DNA of 64,000 bases from Tsuneonella aeria (GCF_009827495.1 NZ_WTZA01000001.1:1116001-1180000), one strand, 5' to 3'; counted from the first letter of the stretch, positions 1 to 8,871 are shown. Notes: generated by a model from the sequence alone, not told the origin. Numbers and translations are program-made.

Positions 1-167
1 AAGCTGCACTGACCGCGCACCTGGTCATGCCGGGCGGGCATCCGGGCGACGCGTTCCTTCACGCGGTCGCCCACGATCTCGATCATGATTTCGGCATCGG
101 CCACGCGACGATCCAGGTCGAAATGGAATTAACCGGCGCGGACGCGGAAAGGCACGCCTGCCGCTAG
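1..167 (+). CDS. Cation diffusion facilitator transporter, C-terminal fragment
   Basis: The reading frame is open from the window edge (first full codon at base 3) to TAG at 165-167, giving about 54 residues. It contains HLVMP, GHPGDAF and FGIGHATIQVE. These resemble the cytoplasmic C-terminal domain of CzcD-type cation diffusion facilitators, which export Zn, Co or Cd from the cytoplasm and dimerise through this ferredoxin-like domain. The membrane part lies outside the window, so substrate and start cannot be judged. The next gene is convergent. The 124 bases up to it hold no recognisable gene. Confidence 0.7.
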   Translation, partial: AALTAHLVMPGGHPGDAFLHAVAHDLDHDFGIGHATIQVEMELTGADAERHACR

Positions 168-291
168 GGCATGATATCGAAGTGCAGCACGTCCTCTCGC
201 GCGCCGAGCTTGGTCTAGAGCGCGATGGCGGCGCCTATCGCGTAAGCGTTAGCATGGAGCGCCAGGCTCCGGACCGCGACACCCCCGGTGT

Positions 292-636
292 TTAGAGGTC
301 CTGCGTCGCCGCCCATCGGGCGAGCGGCCACACGATCAGCCCCTGCGCGCCGAGCATCGAGACCGACGCAATCAGGATGCCGACGACCGGATTGCCGTTC
401 TGTGCCTCGGCCGGGAGCACCACCATCAAGGCGGCGATGCCGGCCAGCGTCGTCATCAGGATCATGGGCACGACCCACAGGATCACCATGCGCGGGCCGA
501 AGGCATCCGCCCGCCCGCGCAAGTCGAAATGGGTCGGCAACCGCGCGAACCGGGCATAGCGGCGGTCCGTCCGGACGGCGGCCGCCAGCAGCAGTACGAT
601 GGAGACGGCCGCGATCACGATCACGGCCGCGTCCAT
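292..636 (-). CDS. Small inner-membrane protein of unknown function
   Basis: This is a 114-residue protein. I see three likely membrane segments: residues 4-20, 50-75 (rich in V, I, L and M) and 84-104, with a short Arg/Tyr-rich loop ([21 protein letters not shown]) between the first two. The ATG at 636 begins two bases after the clpX stop codon, so translation is probably coupled to clpX. A longer frame reading through clpX on this strand is only overlap. I do not recognise the family. Its position behind clpX hints at shared expression, not at a shared function. Confidence 0.6.
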   Translation of the reverse strand: MDAAVIVIAAVSIVLLLAAAVRTDRRYARFARLPTHFDLRGRADAFGPRMVILWVVPMILMTTLAGIAALMVVLPAEAQNGNPVVGILIASVSMLGAQGLIVWPLARWAATQDL

Positions 637-638
637 GG

Positions 639-1907
639 TCAGGCGGCTTCTTCTTTCTTGCCCTTCTTCGCCTCGACCACGCGGACCGGTTCCTTGCGGC
701 CTTCGACCACGTCCTTGTCGACGACGATTTCGGTGACTCCATCCATGTCGGGCAAGTCGAACATGGTATCGAGCAGGATGCCCTCCACGATGGAACGGAG
801 CCCGCGGGCGCCGGTCTTGCGCTGGATGGCCCGCTCGGCAACCGCGCGCAGGGCGTCGTCGGTGAACGTCAGTTCCACGTCTTCCAGGTCGAAGAGCTTG
901 GCATACTGCTTCACCAGCGCGTTCTTCGGTTCGGAAAGGATCTGCACCAGCGCCGCCACGTCGAGATCGTTGAGCGTGGCTATCACCGGCAGGCGGCCGA
1001 CGAATTCGGGGATCAGGCCGAATTTCAGCAGATCCTCCGGCTCGCACTTCTGGAGCAGTTCGCCCACGCGGCGCTTGTCGGGATCGGCGACATGCGCGCC
1101 GAAGCCGATCGAACGCTTCTGCAGGCGGTCGGCGATGATCTTGTCGAGGCCCGCGAAGGCGCCGCCGCAGATGAACAGGATGTTCGTCGTGTCCACCTGC
1201 AGGAATTCCTGCTGCGGATGCTTGCGCCCACCCTGCGGCGGCACGGAGGCGGTGGTCCCTTCCATCAGCTTGAGCAGCGCCTGCTGGACGCCTTCACCCG
1301 AAACGTCGCGGGTGATGGAGGGATTTTCCGCCTTGCGCGTGATCTTGTCGATCTCGTCGATGTAGACGATGCCGTGCTGCGCCTTCTCGACGTTGTAGTC
1401 GCTCGCCTGCAGCAGCTTGAGGATGATGTTCTCGACATCTTCCCCGACATAGCCGGCCTCGGTCAGCGTGGTGGCGTCGGCCATCGTGAACGGCACGTCG
1501 AACGTGCGCGCCAGCGTTTGCGCCAGCAGCGTCTTGCCCGAACCGGTCGGGCCGACCAGCAGGATGTTCGACTTGGCAAGTTCGACTTCGCCCGACTTGC
1601 CGCTGTGCTTCAGCCGCTTGTAGTGGTTGTGCACCGCGACCGAGAGGACGCGCTTCGCGCGGTCCTGCCCGATCACGTAGTCGTTCAGCGTGGTGAAGAT
1701 ATCGAGCGGCGTCGGAACGTCGCCTTCCTTGCGCCCGGCAATCCCGGCCTTGGTTTCCTCACGGATGATGTCGTTGCACAGCTCGACGCATTCGTCGCAG
1801 ATGAACACCGTCGGGCCGGCGATCAGCTTGCGCACCTCGTGCTGCGACTTCCCGCAGAAACTGCAGTAAAGGGTGCTCTTGGAGTCCGTTCCGCTCAACT
1901 TTGTCAT
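639..1907 (-). CDS. clpX: ATP-dependent Clp protease ATP-binding subunit ClpX
   Basis: ClpX is the AAA+ unfoldase that recognises tagged proteins such as ssrA-tagged ones and feeds them to ClpP. The 422-residue length is normal. The N-terminal zinc-binding domain has Cys15, Cys18, Cys37 and Cys40. The AAA+ domain has the Walker A GPTGSGKT, the Walker B VYIDEIDK, and a downstream RSIGFGA, which fits the pore region known from ClpX. I chose the ATG at 1907 ([10 protein letters not shown]) because it matches the usual ClpX N-terminus; twelve upstream codons in frame look non-coding. It lies 158 bases after clpP and is likely co-transcribed. Its adaptor gene sspB is at 34.2 kb in the same window. 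Confidence 0.97.
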   Translation of the reverse strand: MTKLSGTDSKSTLYCSFCGKSQHEVRKLIAGPTVFICDECVELCNDIIREETKAGIAGRKEGDVPTPLDIFTTLNDYVIGQDRAKRVLSVAVHNHYKRLKHSGKSGEVELAKSNILLVGPTGSGKTLLAQTLARTFDVPFTMADATTLTEAGYVGEDVENIILKLLQASDYNVEKAQHGIVYIDEIDKITRKAENPSITRDVSGEGVQQALLKLMEGTTASVPPQGGRKHPQQEFLQVDTTNILFICGGAFAGLDKIIADRLQKRSIGFGAHVADPDKRRVGELLQKCEPEDLLKFGLIPEFVGRLPVIATLNDLDVAALVQILSEPKNALVKQYAKLFDLEDVELTFTDDALRAVAERAIQRKTGARGLRSIVEGILLDTMFDLPDMDGVTEIVVDKDVVEGRKEPVRVVEAKKGKKEEAA

Positions 1908-2065
1908 GTCCTGGCTTCCGAAGCCCGGCGCCCGCGGGCGCATGGGGGATTCGTCGACCCTAAGGCCGGAATTGCGATAATCAACCGATTGCGCCTAGCA
2001 TCCACGCCCTTGCGACAAGCTGAAGGGGCACGGTTGCCCAAATGCTTCGGCCGCACGGACGGCCC

Positions 2066-2770
2066 TCATTCGGGCGCGCCGCCCGTCCCTTCCGCATCGG
2101 CGGCGGTTTCGCTCTCGGGGCGGGTTTCGAACACTTTGTCCACGATGCCGAAGTCGCGCGCTTCCTCCGCTTCGAGGAACGTGTCGCGGTCCATCGCCCG
2201 TTCGATCTCCTCCAGCGGCTTGCCGGTGTACTTGGCGTAAAGGCTGTTGAGTCGCGTGCGCATGCGCAGGATTTCGCGCGCCTGTATCTCGATGTCGCTG
2301 GCCATGCCGCGGGCGCCGCCCGAAGGCTGGTGGACCATGATCCGCGCGTTGGGCAGCGCGATCCGCATGCCCGGCTCGCCCGCCGCCAGCAGGAAGCTGC
2401 CCATCGACGCCGCCTGCCCGACGCACACGGTCGAGACGCGCGGCTTGATGTACTGCATGGTGTCGTGGATCGCCATGCCGGCGGTGACGACACCGCCCGG
2501 CGAATTGATGTACATGCTGATAGGCTTCGACGGGTTCTCGCTTTCGAGGAACAGGAGCTGGGCCACGATCAGCGAGGCCATGTTGTCTTCCACCTGGTCG
2601 GTCACGAAGACGATGCGTTCGCGCAGCAGGCGCGAAAAGATGTCGAAGCTCCGCTCGCCACGGCTGGTCTGCTCGACAACCACGGGCACGAGCGCGCCGG
2701 TGACCGGATCGCGCCGGAACTGGCCCTGGGAGCCATAAGTGTCGCCGTAGCCGCCGAACACGTCGATCAT
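2066..2770 (-). CDS. clpP: ATP-dependent Clp protease proteolytic subunit ClpP
   Basis: ClpP is the serine peptidase that forms a tetradecameric chamber and works with ClpX (and ClpA). The protein has 234 residues. The catalytic Ser122 lies in GQAASMGS, His147 in MVHQPSGG, and the Asp is in the RAMDRD stretch near 194-196. The N-terminal 20 or so residues resemble a processed propeptide. The C-terminus is acidic and Gly/Ala-rich. The ATG at 2770 follows a GAGAGGACG stretch. About 60 bases upstream a CTTGAA (minus strand, 2835-2830) resembles an RpoH -35 box, but I see no convincing -10 box at the expected spacing. Confidence 0.97.
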   Translation of the reverse strand: MIDVFGGYGDTYGSQGQFRRDPVTGALVPVVVEQTSRGERSFDIFSRLLRERIVFVTDQVEDNMASLIVAQLLFLESENPSKPISMYINSPGGVVTAGMAIHDTMQYIKPRVSTVCVGQAASMGSFLLAAGEPGMRIALPNARIMVHQPSGGARGMASDIEIQAREILRMRTRLNSLYAKYTGKPLEEIERAMDRDTFLEAEEARDFGIVDKVFETRPESETAADAEGTGGAPE

Positions 2771-2935
2771 GGGGAATTCGTCCTCTCGTCAGTAATGCGG
2801 TGGCCTATGTCGCGAGTGGGCCCGCCATGTTCAAGAGGCTTTCCCCTTCCATGCACGGCCAATCGCCTGCACGCCCGATTACACCGTCATCTTGGGCGAC
2901 CGGCGGAAGGTCATCGGCCCGGATCCGACGCCTGA

Positions 2936-3297
2936 TTATCGGCTTCTAGGCTTGCGCGCCGTCGCGTTCGCGCCGGTCACGACCGGCCTCTCGCGCTGGA
3001 TAAAGAAGTTCAGCGCCGTTCGGATGAACGCGATCGCGCCAAGCTGGCCGATCTCGTGCCAGCTCGGCGCCACGGCCGTGCGCAGGATGTCGGCACCCAA
3101 AAGCAGCTCCAGCGCCAGGACCAGCCAGCGCCCCGTATGTCCTCTCTGGTATCGTGCGCCGTTTCGGAATGGTCTCCGCTGTGGTGGCGGACCGACAGCA
3201 AGAGGCGCAGCACGGCTTAGGCGACGATGACCGCGGCAAGCCCCTCGACCACCAGCGAGGTGGCGAGTGTCATCTCGCGGATCGAGTGCTCAAGCAT
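2936..3297 (-). pseudogene. DUF1622 family membrane protein, broken by a stop and a frameshift
   Basis: Read on the minus strand from ATG 3297, the protein begins MLEHSIREMTLATSLVVEG and continues to VIVA. An in-frame TAA at 3220-3218 then breaks the frame, which goes on as AVLRLLLSVRHHSGD. Near 3130-3145 the reading must change frame to give GRWLVLALELLLGADILR, APSWHEIGQLGAIAFIRT and ALNFFIQRE, ending at TAA 2938-2936. Joined together these match the usual DUF1622 layout, a small two- to three-helix inner-membrane protein of unknown role. With two lesions it is probably a recent pseudogene. Base-calling errors are a possible alternative; the shift is next to a GGGG run. Confidence 0.7.
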
Positions 3298-3304
3298 GAA
3301 GGGT

Positions 3305-3332
3305 GGAACCGGCACACGACGGCGCCGGTTCC
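3305..3332 (-). terminator. Probable terminator after tig
   Basis: On the minus strand, just after the tig stop, a 9-bp perfect stem (GGAACCGGC / GCCGGTTCC) encloses a 10-base loop. The sequence after it (ACCCTTC) has only a weak T-tract, so termination may be partial. Confidence 0.5.
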
Positions 3333-3342
3333 GCCGCGGCGA

Positions 3343-4956
3343 TTACTTCTTGGCGGCGGCCTTCTTGGCCGGTGCCTTCTTCGCCGGCTTGTCGGCCCCG
3401 GTATCGTCCGCCTTCGCAGCCGTCTTGGCCGGTGCCTTCCGGGCCGGCTTCTCCGCCTCTCCTTCGTCGGAGGACTTGGCGGCGGACTTGCCGGCAGCCT
3501 TCTTGGCCGGCGCTCCCTTCGCGGGTTCCGGCTTGTCTTCGGCCCCGGCCTTCGCGGCCTTGGCATCGTCGGCCTTCGCCGCCTTCTTGGCAGGCGCCTT
3601 CTTCCTGGCGGGCGCGGGCTCGGCGGTTTCTTCCGCCTCGATCGCGGCCTGCAGTTCCTCGCGGGTCACTTCCCGCTCCGTCACTTCGGCCTTGTCGAAC
3701 AGGTAATCGACCACTTTGTCTTCATACAGCGGCGCGCGAAGCTGTGCGGCCGCCATGTCGTTGGTCCGGATCAGTTCCATGAAACGCTCGCGGTCGTCCG
3801 GGCGATACTGCTGCGCGGCCTGCTGGATCAGCATCGACATTTCCTGCTGCGTCACCTGCACGCCGGCGGCCTGGCCGATTTCCGAAAGCAGCAGGCCCAG
3901 GCGCACGCGCCGCTCTGCGATCTTGCGGTAATCGTCCTTCTCGCCTTCGATTTCCTTCAGCGCCTCTTCCGGGTTTTCGTCGTTGGCGGCTTCCTGCTGA
4001 AGCTGGGCCCAGATCTGCTCGAACTCGGCATCGACCATGCCCTGCGGCACGTCGAAATCGTGGCCCGAAGCCAGGGTGTCGAGCAGCTGGCGCTTCATCG
4101 CCGTGCGCGTGAGGCCGCCGAGCTCCTGTTCCAGCTGTCCCTTCAGCAGGCCGCGGAGTTGTTCCATGCTTTCAAGGCCGAGGGACTTTGCGAAGTCTTC
4201 GTCCACCACGGTTTCGTCTTCCACCTGCACCTTGTGCACATGGATCGCGAACTGGGCGTCCTTGCCGGCCAGTTCCTTGGCGGGATAGTCTTCCGGGAAC
4301 GAGACGGTGATCGTCTTGTCGTCGCCCGCCTTGGCCCCGGCGAGCTGTTCCTCGAAGCCGGGGATGAAGCGGCCGGCGCCGATCACCAGCGGCGTTTCCT
4401 CCGCCTTGCCGCCTTCGAATTCGACACCGTCGATGGAGCCGGTGAAGTCGATGATCAGCTGATCGCCGTCGCCGGCCTTCTTCGCCTTGGGCGCATCCTT
4501 CCAGCTCTTCTGCTGGCTGGCGATGTTCCCCACAGCCTCGTCCACTTCGGCATCGCTGACGGGAACGGTCAAGCGTTCCAGCTTGAGGCCGTCGATCGTC
4601 GGTGCCTCGATCTCGGGCAGCACTTCCAGATCGACCGAGAGCGAGACGTCCTTGCCCTGTTCGTAACCTTCACCCATTTCCACGCGAGGCTGCATGGCGG
4701 GGCGCAGCTTCTTCTCGCGCATCAGGCCGTCGACGGCGCCCGTGATCTGTTCGTTGACCACCTGCCCGTGGATCGCGTCCCCGTGCATCTTCCTGACAAG
4801 GTTCGCCGGCACCTTGCCGGGACGGAAGCCAGGCATGCGGACCTGCGGGGCGATCTTCTTCACCTCGGCCTCGATCGCGGCGTCGATCTCCTTGGCGGGG
4901 ATCGTGATCGCATAGGCGCGGCGCAGGCCTTCGGTGGTGGTCTCTTCGATCTTCAT
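3343..4956 (-). CDS. tig: Trigger factor (ribosome-bound chaperone and prolyl isomerase) with Lys/Ala-rich tail
   Basis: Trigger factor binds ribosomal protein L23 at the exit tunnel and shields nascent chains. The N-terminal ribosome-binding domain has the signature GFRPGKVP near residue 45. A central FKBP-type domain follows (about 155-245, with VEFEGGKAEE and GFEEQLAGAKAGD), then the helical chaperone domain to about residue 440. The last 94 or so residues, from about 444 to 537, are a low-complexity tail of Lys, Ala, Pro, Asp and Glu with repeated APAKKAA and KKAPAKK units, like histone H1. E. coli Tig has about 432 residues and lacks this tail. It is encoded upstream of clpP and clpX on the same strand, but a terminator-like hairpin and a pseudogene lie between. 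Confidence 0.97.
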   Translation of the reverse strand: MKIEETTTEGLRRAYAITIPAKEIDAAIEAEVKKIAPQVRMPGFRPGKVPANLVRKMHGDAIHGQVVNEQITGAVDGLMREKKLRPAMQPRVEMGEGYEQGKDVSLSVDLEVLPEIEAPTIDGLKLERLTVPVSDAEVDEAVGNIASQQKSWKDAPKAKKAGDGDQLIIDFTGSIDGVEFEGGKAEETPLVIGAGRFIPGFEEQLAGAKAGDDKTITVSFPEDYPAKELAGKDAQFAIHVHKVQVEDETVVDEDFAKSLGLESMEQLRGLLKGQLEQELGGLTRTAMKRQLLDTLASGHDFDVPQGMVDAEFEQIWAQLQQEAANDENPEEALKEIEGEKDDYRKIAERRVRLGLLLSEIGQAAGVQVTQQEMSMLIQQAAQQYRPDDRERFMELIRTNDMAAAQLRAPLYEDKVVDYLFDKAEVTEREVTREELQAAIEAEETAEPAPARKKAPAKKAAKADDAKAAKAGAEDKPEPAKGAPAKKAAGKSAAKSSDEGEAEKPARKAPAKTAAKADDTGADKPAKKAPAKKAAAKK

Positions 4957-5017
4957 GGAGAAACGTAAGCCTTTTTCGAATCAAACAACTGGAATCGCGC
5001 TGGGCCTGCGCGGCGGT

Positions 5018-5102
5018 TGGTGCGGGCGAAGGGACTCGAACCCCCACATCTTGCGATACCGGTACCTAAAACCGGCGCGTCTACCAATTCCGCCACGCCC
5101 GC
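5018..5102 (-). tRNA. tRNA-Leu (anticodon TAG)
   Basis: The minus strand folds as a class II tRNA. A 7-bp acceptor stem (GCGGGCG with CGCCCGC) is followed by a D-arm with GGTAGACGC, an anticodon stem CCGGT/ACCGG around the loop TTTAGGT (anticodon TAG, reading CUA), a long variable arm, and a T-arm with GGTTCGAGTCC. An encoded CCA ends at 5018. The long variable arm and the anticodon agree on leucine. It sits 61 bases upstream of tig on the same strand. Confidence 0.95.
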
Positions 5103-5244
5103 CCGACCGAACACGACCGCGCCGGCAAGTTGCCCTCGCCCGCGAACAGGCGTGCGCCGTTACAGCGCGCACGCCGAAAGGGCAAGCGCGCGGAACGCCA
5201 CGGGTGTGGCCCGCGTTGGACTATGGAACAGCAAGGAACAACCG

Positions 5245-5436
5245 ATGGCTTCCCAACCCGAAATCCAGCCGGACCCCGGCCCCGACACGATCGATCCCGG
5301 CGCTCCGCCGGAAACCCCGCCGGTCATTCCGCCGGCCGAAGATCCCGTTCGCCAGCCGGACGAGGTCAATCCCGTCCCGCCCGACGTGGTCGCGCCTAAT
5401 CAGCAGCCCGCCGAAATGCCCCCGCCGCAGCAATGA
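5245..5436 (+). CDS. Short proline-rich acidic protein, unknown
   Basis: This 63-residue frame starts MASQPEIQPDPG and is almost wholly Pro, Asp, Glu, Gln and Ala, with motifs such as PPETPPVIPP and PPDVVAPNQQ. It has no hydrophobic segment and is likely disordered. An AAGGAACA Shine-Dalgarno-like stretch lies about 6 bases before the ATG. The stop overlaps the ATG of the next small ORF (ATGA), which suggests the pair is translated together. I do not recognise a family. Low complexity makes the call uncertain, though the start signal and the overlap favour a real gene. Confidence 0.55.
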   Translation: MASQPEIQPDPGPDTIDPGAPPETPPVIPPAEDPVRQPDEVNPVPPDVVAPNQQPAEMPPPQQ

Positions 5437-5609
5437 ACGGCGGGGAAGAACGCAGGCCGCCGCCCCGCGACCAGGCGAAGACGCTCCCGGACAACGGCCC
5501 CGTCATCGATACGGGGCCGTCCAGCGTCGAGGTGGAGCGGGGGGACGCGGACGATGACGATACGCCCCGCCCCGCGGTGCAGCCCGAGATCGTCCCGCCG
5601 CCCGACTGA
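5433..5609 (+). CDS. Short Pro/Asp-rich protein, unknown, overlapping the previous ORF
   Basis: This 58-residue frame begins MNGGEERRPPPRDQAK, has an acidic run (RGDADDDD) near residues 37-43 and ends PEIVPPPD. The ATG at 5433 shares four bases (ATGA) with the stop of the upstream small gene, a typical arrangement for translational coupling. The two proteins share their composition (Pro and acidic residues, ending in PP-rich tails) and may be related by duplication. It encodes no membrane or signal sequence. No function can be proposed. Confidence 0.5.
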   Translation: MNGGEERRPPPRDQAKTLPDNGPVIDTGPSSVEVERGDADDDDTPRPAVQPEIVPPPD

Positions 5610-5660
5610 CCGGCGCGAGCGGTATTGCCCCGGCCCGGCGGCGCGACTAGGGCGCGCGGC

Positions 5661-5945
5661 ATGAGCGACGAGAAGCCCCAGACCCCGCCCGACCACCTTT
5701 CGGTCAACCCGCGCAGCCCGCATTTCGACGAGAGCGTGCTGCAGCGCGGCATCGGCATCCGCTTCAAGGACCGCGTGCGGACCGACGTGGAGGAATATTC
5801 AATCTCCGAAGGCTGGATCAGGGTGCAGGCCGGCAAGTCTGTCGACCGCAAGGGCCAGCCGCTCACGATCAAGCTGAACGGTCCTGTCGAAGCCTGGTTC
5901 GAAGACCTGGGCGATGAACCGCCGGTTGCGAAGAAGGCCGGCTAG
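5661..5945 (+). CDS. DUF3297 family protein
   Basis: This 94-residue protein reads MSDEKPQTPPDHLSVNPRS, then HFDESVLQRGIGIRFKDR, VEEYSISEGWIRV and LTIKLNGPVEAWF. It matches the small DUF3297 (glutathione-peroxidase-annotated) proteins common in Proteobacteria, for which I know of no established function. It covers the family's usual full length. The ATG at 5661 is preferred over an in-frame ATG at 5625, whose codons do not fit the family. It ends 15 bases from the stop of the convergent CHAP gene. Confidence 0.8.
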   Translation: MSDEKPQTPPDHLSVNPRSPHFDESVLQRGIGIRFKDRVRTDVEEYSISEGWIRVQAGKSVDRKGQPLTIKLNGPVEAWFEDLGDEPPVAKKAG

Positions 5946-5960
5946 GGCCGCTCGCTCGGC

Positions 5961-6716
5961 CTAGCTGCCGTAGCGCGCGATCGCGGCCGTGATCGGATCG
6001 CGCGGCCGGGCAGGCTCAGCGACTGTACGGCGCGGCCGCGGACCGGCCGTCATGCCGTGCGCGAGGGCCGGCATCGCGGCGCGGGGTTCGCCCAGACTCG
6101 CGAAGGCACTGGCGAAGCGCCGGGACGGCGCGGGCGAGATCGGCGGCTGGTCGGTTGCCGGCGCATGGTCCGCGCGCGCCAGCACGCGCCGCCCCCCGAA
6201 CGGCCCGCCGCCAGCCGGCTCCGGGTAAATGAAGCCCGCCACCGGGAACGCCGTGATCCCCAGCGCTCCGATCGGAGCGTACCAGACCCGCACCTGGCTC
6301 CAGTCGTTCGCCGGCGAGACGTCGACGGCCTTGACCCCGCGTTCGACTTGCCCGCGCCGTCCGTTGATCGGCGACCAGTTGGCGTGATCGAGCAGGACCG
6401 TGCGGCTGTCCACCACGCTCGCGACCGCCGCCACGTGACCCAGCACCATGCTGCCCGTGGAACGGAACGCCATCACCGCGCCGGGCCGCGGCGTGCTTCC
6501 GCGGCGATAGCGCCCTTCGGCCTGGTCCCACCAGGTGTGCGCATCCCCGAAGATCTGGACCCCTGAACGCTCCCGCGCATACGGCACGCATTGCAGGTAG
6601 GGAGCGAGCTCGACCTGCCCGGCCGGCGCCTCGAACGCCTCGCTCGCGCTTGCGGCGGCGGGCCCTGAAACAGCCAGCGCGCACATGAGTGCGATGATAG
6701 ACGCGATACACTTCAT
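5961..6716 (-). CDS. Exported CHAP-domain amidase/peptidase
   Basis: The protein has 251 residues. A signal peptide (about 1-24, MKCIASIIALMCALAVSGPA followed by ASAS) is followed by a CHAP domain with the nucleophile Cys43 in LQCVPYAR, His94 in VLGHVAAV, and a polar partner in DHANW (111-114). CHAP enzymes cleave peptide or amide bonds in peptidoglycan. After about residue 170 the rest is Pro/Arg/Ala-rich and looks disordered. It probably acts in the periplasm on the cell wall, in remodelling or division. Another wall-directed hydrolase role cannot be excluded. The short upstream region to der is relatively AT-rich and likely holds the promoter. Confidence 0.85.
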   Translation of the reverse strand: MKCIASIIALMCALAVSGPAAASASEAFEAPAGQVELAPYLQCVPYARERSGVQIFGDAHTWWDQAEGRYRRGSTPRPGAVMAFRSTGSMVLGHVAAVASVVDSRTVLLDHANWSPINGRRGQVERGVKAVDVSPANDWSQVRVWYAPIGALGITAFPVAGFIYPEPAGGGPFGGRRVLARADHAPATDQPPISPAPSRRFASAFASLGEPRAAMPALAHGMTAGPRPRRTVAEPARPRDPITAAIARYGS

Positions 6717-6840
6717 GAAGAGAATGATTATCGATCGAAGTTAAAATTCTCTTTGCACGCTTCCGCGCACCCCCGCGCCGGCATCATCGCTTGCCAAGGC
6801 GGCCGCAAAGCGCCACCTGCCCGGTTCAGAAAACGAACCC

Positions 6841-8226
6841 ATGAAACCCACCGTCATCATCATCGGCCGCCCCAACGTCGGCAAGTCCACGCTGTTCAAT
6901 CGGCTGGTGGGCAAGAAGCTGGCCCTGGTCGACGACCAGCCCGGCGTAACGCGCGACAGGCGTATGGGCGATGCCACGATCGCCGGACTTGAATTCACGG
7001 TCGTCGACACCGCCGGGTGGGAGGACGACGATCCCGAAACCCTGCCCGGCCGGATGCGCCAGCAGACCGAGGTCAGCCTGGAAGGCGCCGACGCCGCCCT
7101 GTTCGTGATCGACGCCCGCGCCGGCGTAACGCCGCTCGATGAAGAGATCGCGCGCTGGCTGCGGACACAGCCCGTGCCGGTCCTGCTCGTCGCCAACAAG
7201 GCGGAAGGCCGCGCGGGGGACGCCGGCGTGTTCGAGGCGTTCTCCCTCGGCATGGGCGAGCCGGTCGCCCTTTCGGCCGAGCACGGCGAGGGCGTGGCGG
7301 ACCTGTTCGACGGGCTCTGGCCGCTGATCGGCGCGGCGGAGGCCGAGCGCGAGGCAGCCGAACGGGCTGGCGAAGCTGCGGAGGAAGAGGGCGCAGCGCT
7401 GGGCCCGCTGAAGCTCGCCATCGTCGGTCGCCCGAACGCTGGCAAGTCCACGTTGATCAATCGCCTCCTGGGTGAAGACCGCCTGCTCACCGGGCCGGAA
7501 GCCGGGATCACCCGCGATTCGATTGCGGTCGACTGGCAGTGGACCGATCCGGACGGGAACCTGCGCGACGTCCGCCTGATCGACACGGCCGGCATGCGCA
7601 AGCGCGCGGCCGTGGTCGACAAGCTGGAAAAGCTGTCGGTCGCCGATGCCAAGCGCGCAGTCGATTTCGCCGAAGTGGTCGTCCTCCTGCTGGACGCGAC
7701 CCGGGGGCTGGAGCACCAGGACCTCAAGATCGCAGCCCATGTGATCGAGGAAGGTCGCGCGCTGATGGTCGCCATCAACAAGTGGGACATCGCGGAAAAC
7801 GCCAGCAGCCTGTTCAACGGCATCAAGGCGGCGCTCGAGGACGGGCTTTCGCAGGTGAAAGGCCTGCCGGTGTTCGCTGTCAGCGCGCGGACCGGCAAGG
7901 GCCTCGACACGATGCTGAAAGCCGCCTTCGAGATCCGCGAGGCATGGTCCAGGCGCGTGCCCACCGCAGCGCTCAACCGCTGGTTCGACGATGCGCTGGA
8001 AGCCAACCCGCCGCCCGCCCCGAAGGGCAAGCGGATCAAGCTGCGCTATATCACCCAGGCAGGCACGCGTCCGCCGCGCTTCGTGGTATTCGGCACGCGA
8101 CTCGATATGCTACCGCGAAGCTACGAACGTTATCTCGTGAACAGCATCCGCAAGGAACTGGGTTTCGAGGCCGTGCCCGTACGCGTCGTGCTCAAGAGCC
8201 CCAAGAACCCGTTCAGCAAGGCGTAG
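6841..8226 (+). CDS. der: Ribosome assembly GTPase Der (EngA)
   Basis: Der has two G domains in tandem and acts in 50S subunit maturation. The first P-loop is GRPNVGKS at residues 9-16 with DTAGW at 56-60 and VANKAE near 118. The second P-loop is GRPNAGKS at 196-203, with DTAGMRKR and NKWD further on. The C-terminal part, ending in the motifs PRFVVFGTRLDMLP and NPF, is the KH-like domain. The 461-residue length is normal. A Glu/Ala-rich linker (EREAAERAGEAAEEEG) joins the G domains. The gene seems to stand alone between two minus-strand genes. Confidence 0.97.
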   Translation: MKPTVIIIGRPNVGKSTLFNRLVGKKLALVDDQPGVTRDRRMGDATIAGLEFTVVDTAGWEDDDPETLPGRMRQQTEVSLEGADAALFVIDARAGVTPLDEEIARWLRTQPVPVLLVANKAEGRAGDAGVFEAFSLGMGEPVALSAEHGEGVADLFDGLWPLIGAAEAEREAAERAGEAAEEEGAALGPLKLAIVGRPNAGKSTLINRLLGEDRLLTGPEAGITRDSIAVDWQWTDPDGNLRDVRLIDTAGMRKRAAVVDKLEKLSVADAKRAVDFAEVVVLLLDATRGLEHQDLKIAAHVIEEGRALMVAINKWDIAENASSLFNGIKAALEDGLSQVKGLPVFAVSARTGKGLDTMLKAAFEIREAWSRRVPTAALNRWFDDALEANPPPAPKGKRIKLRYITQAGTRPPRFVVFGTRLDMLPRSYERYLVNSIRKELGFEAVPVRVVLKSPKNPFSKA

Positions 8227-8289
8227 TCACCTCCCGTTTCTTCCCTCCGGCCAGGCGGTCTGGCCGTGGCGCACGAACCGCGGAGCACG

Positions 8290-8781
8290 TCAGCCCTCCC
8301 CGCCCCCACCGGCCGGTTCGCTCTGAAGCTGCACGTAGTTTGCCAGCCCCATGCGCTCGATCATCTCGAACTGGGTTTCGAGGAAATCGACGTGCTCCTC
8401 CTCGCTTTCGAGGATGCGTTCGAAGATTTCGCGGCTGACGTAGTCACGCACCGTTTCGCAATGCTGGATCGCGTCCTTCAGCAGCGGGATCGCCTCCATC
8501 TCCAGCGCAAGGTCGGCCTTGAGCACTTCCTCGACCGTCTCGCCCACCTTCAGCCGGTTGATCGCCTGGAAGTTGGGCAGCCCGTCGAGGAACAGCACAC
8601 GCTCCGCCAGTACGTCGGCGTGCTTCATCTCGTCGATCGATTCGTGACGCTCGTACTCGGCAAGGCGGCGAACGCCCCAGTGGTGGAGCACGCGGTAGTG
8701 CAGCCAGTACTGGTTGATGGCCGTCAGTTCGTTGGTGAGCGCCTTGTTGAGGTACTCAATGACGGTCGGATCACCCTTCAT
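8290..8781 (-). CDS. bfr: Bacterioferritin
   Basis: Bacterioferritin forms a 24-subunit haem-containing iron store. The 163-residue protein keeps all ferroxidase-centre residues at standard positions: Glu18, Glu51, His54, Glu94, Glu127 and His130. It also keeps Met52, the haem ligand at the subunit interface. The C-terminus is a short Gly/Glu tail (PAGGGGEG) beyond the usual core. An AGGAG stretch lies seven bases before the ATG at 8781. The ferredoxin partner gene bfd lies 128 bases upstream on the same strand, with a 20-bp perfect palindrome between them. Confidence 0.97.
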   Translation of the reverse strand: MKGDPTVIEYLNKALTNELTAINQYWLHYRVLHHWGVRRLAEYERHESIDEMKHADVLAERVLFLDGLPNFQAINRLKVGETVEEVLKADLALEMEAIPLLKDAIQHCETVRDYVSREIFERILESEEEHVDFLETQFEMIERMGLANYVQLQSEPAGGGGEG

Positions 8782-8871
8782 GACTGGTCTCCTGCTGGAT
8801 CAATGCCGGTGCCGCGGCGCCCACGCACCATGGCCCCCGGCGACGCCGTCAGCAAGTTATTTGAGGGCGAG

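Noticed and set aside
288-2240. Very long plus-strand frames opposite clpX and clpP, and a similar frame opposite tig at 3154-4968
   Set aside because: High GC content leaves long frames open on the opposite strand. Their translations are Arg/Asp/His/Val-rich with no family features, while the minus strand encodes clear ClpX, ClpP and Tig.
2826-2840. RpoH promoter for clpP
   Set aside because: A CTTGAA -35 match is present, but no CCCCAT-like or CYTAT -10 box stands at the expected spacing, so I did not list it as a promoter.
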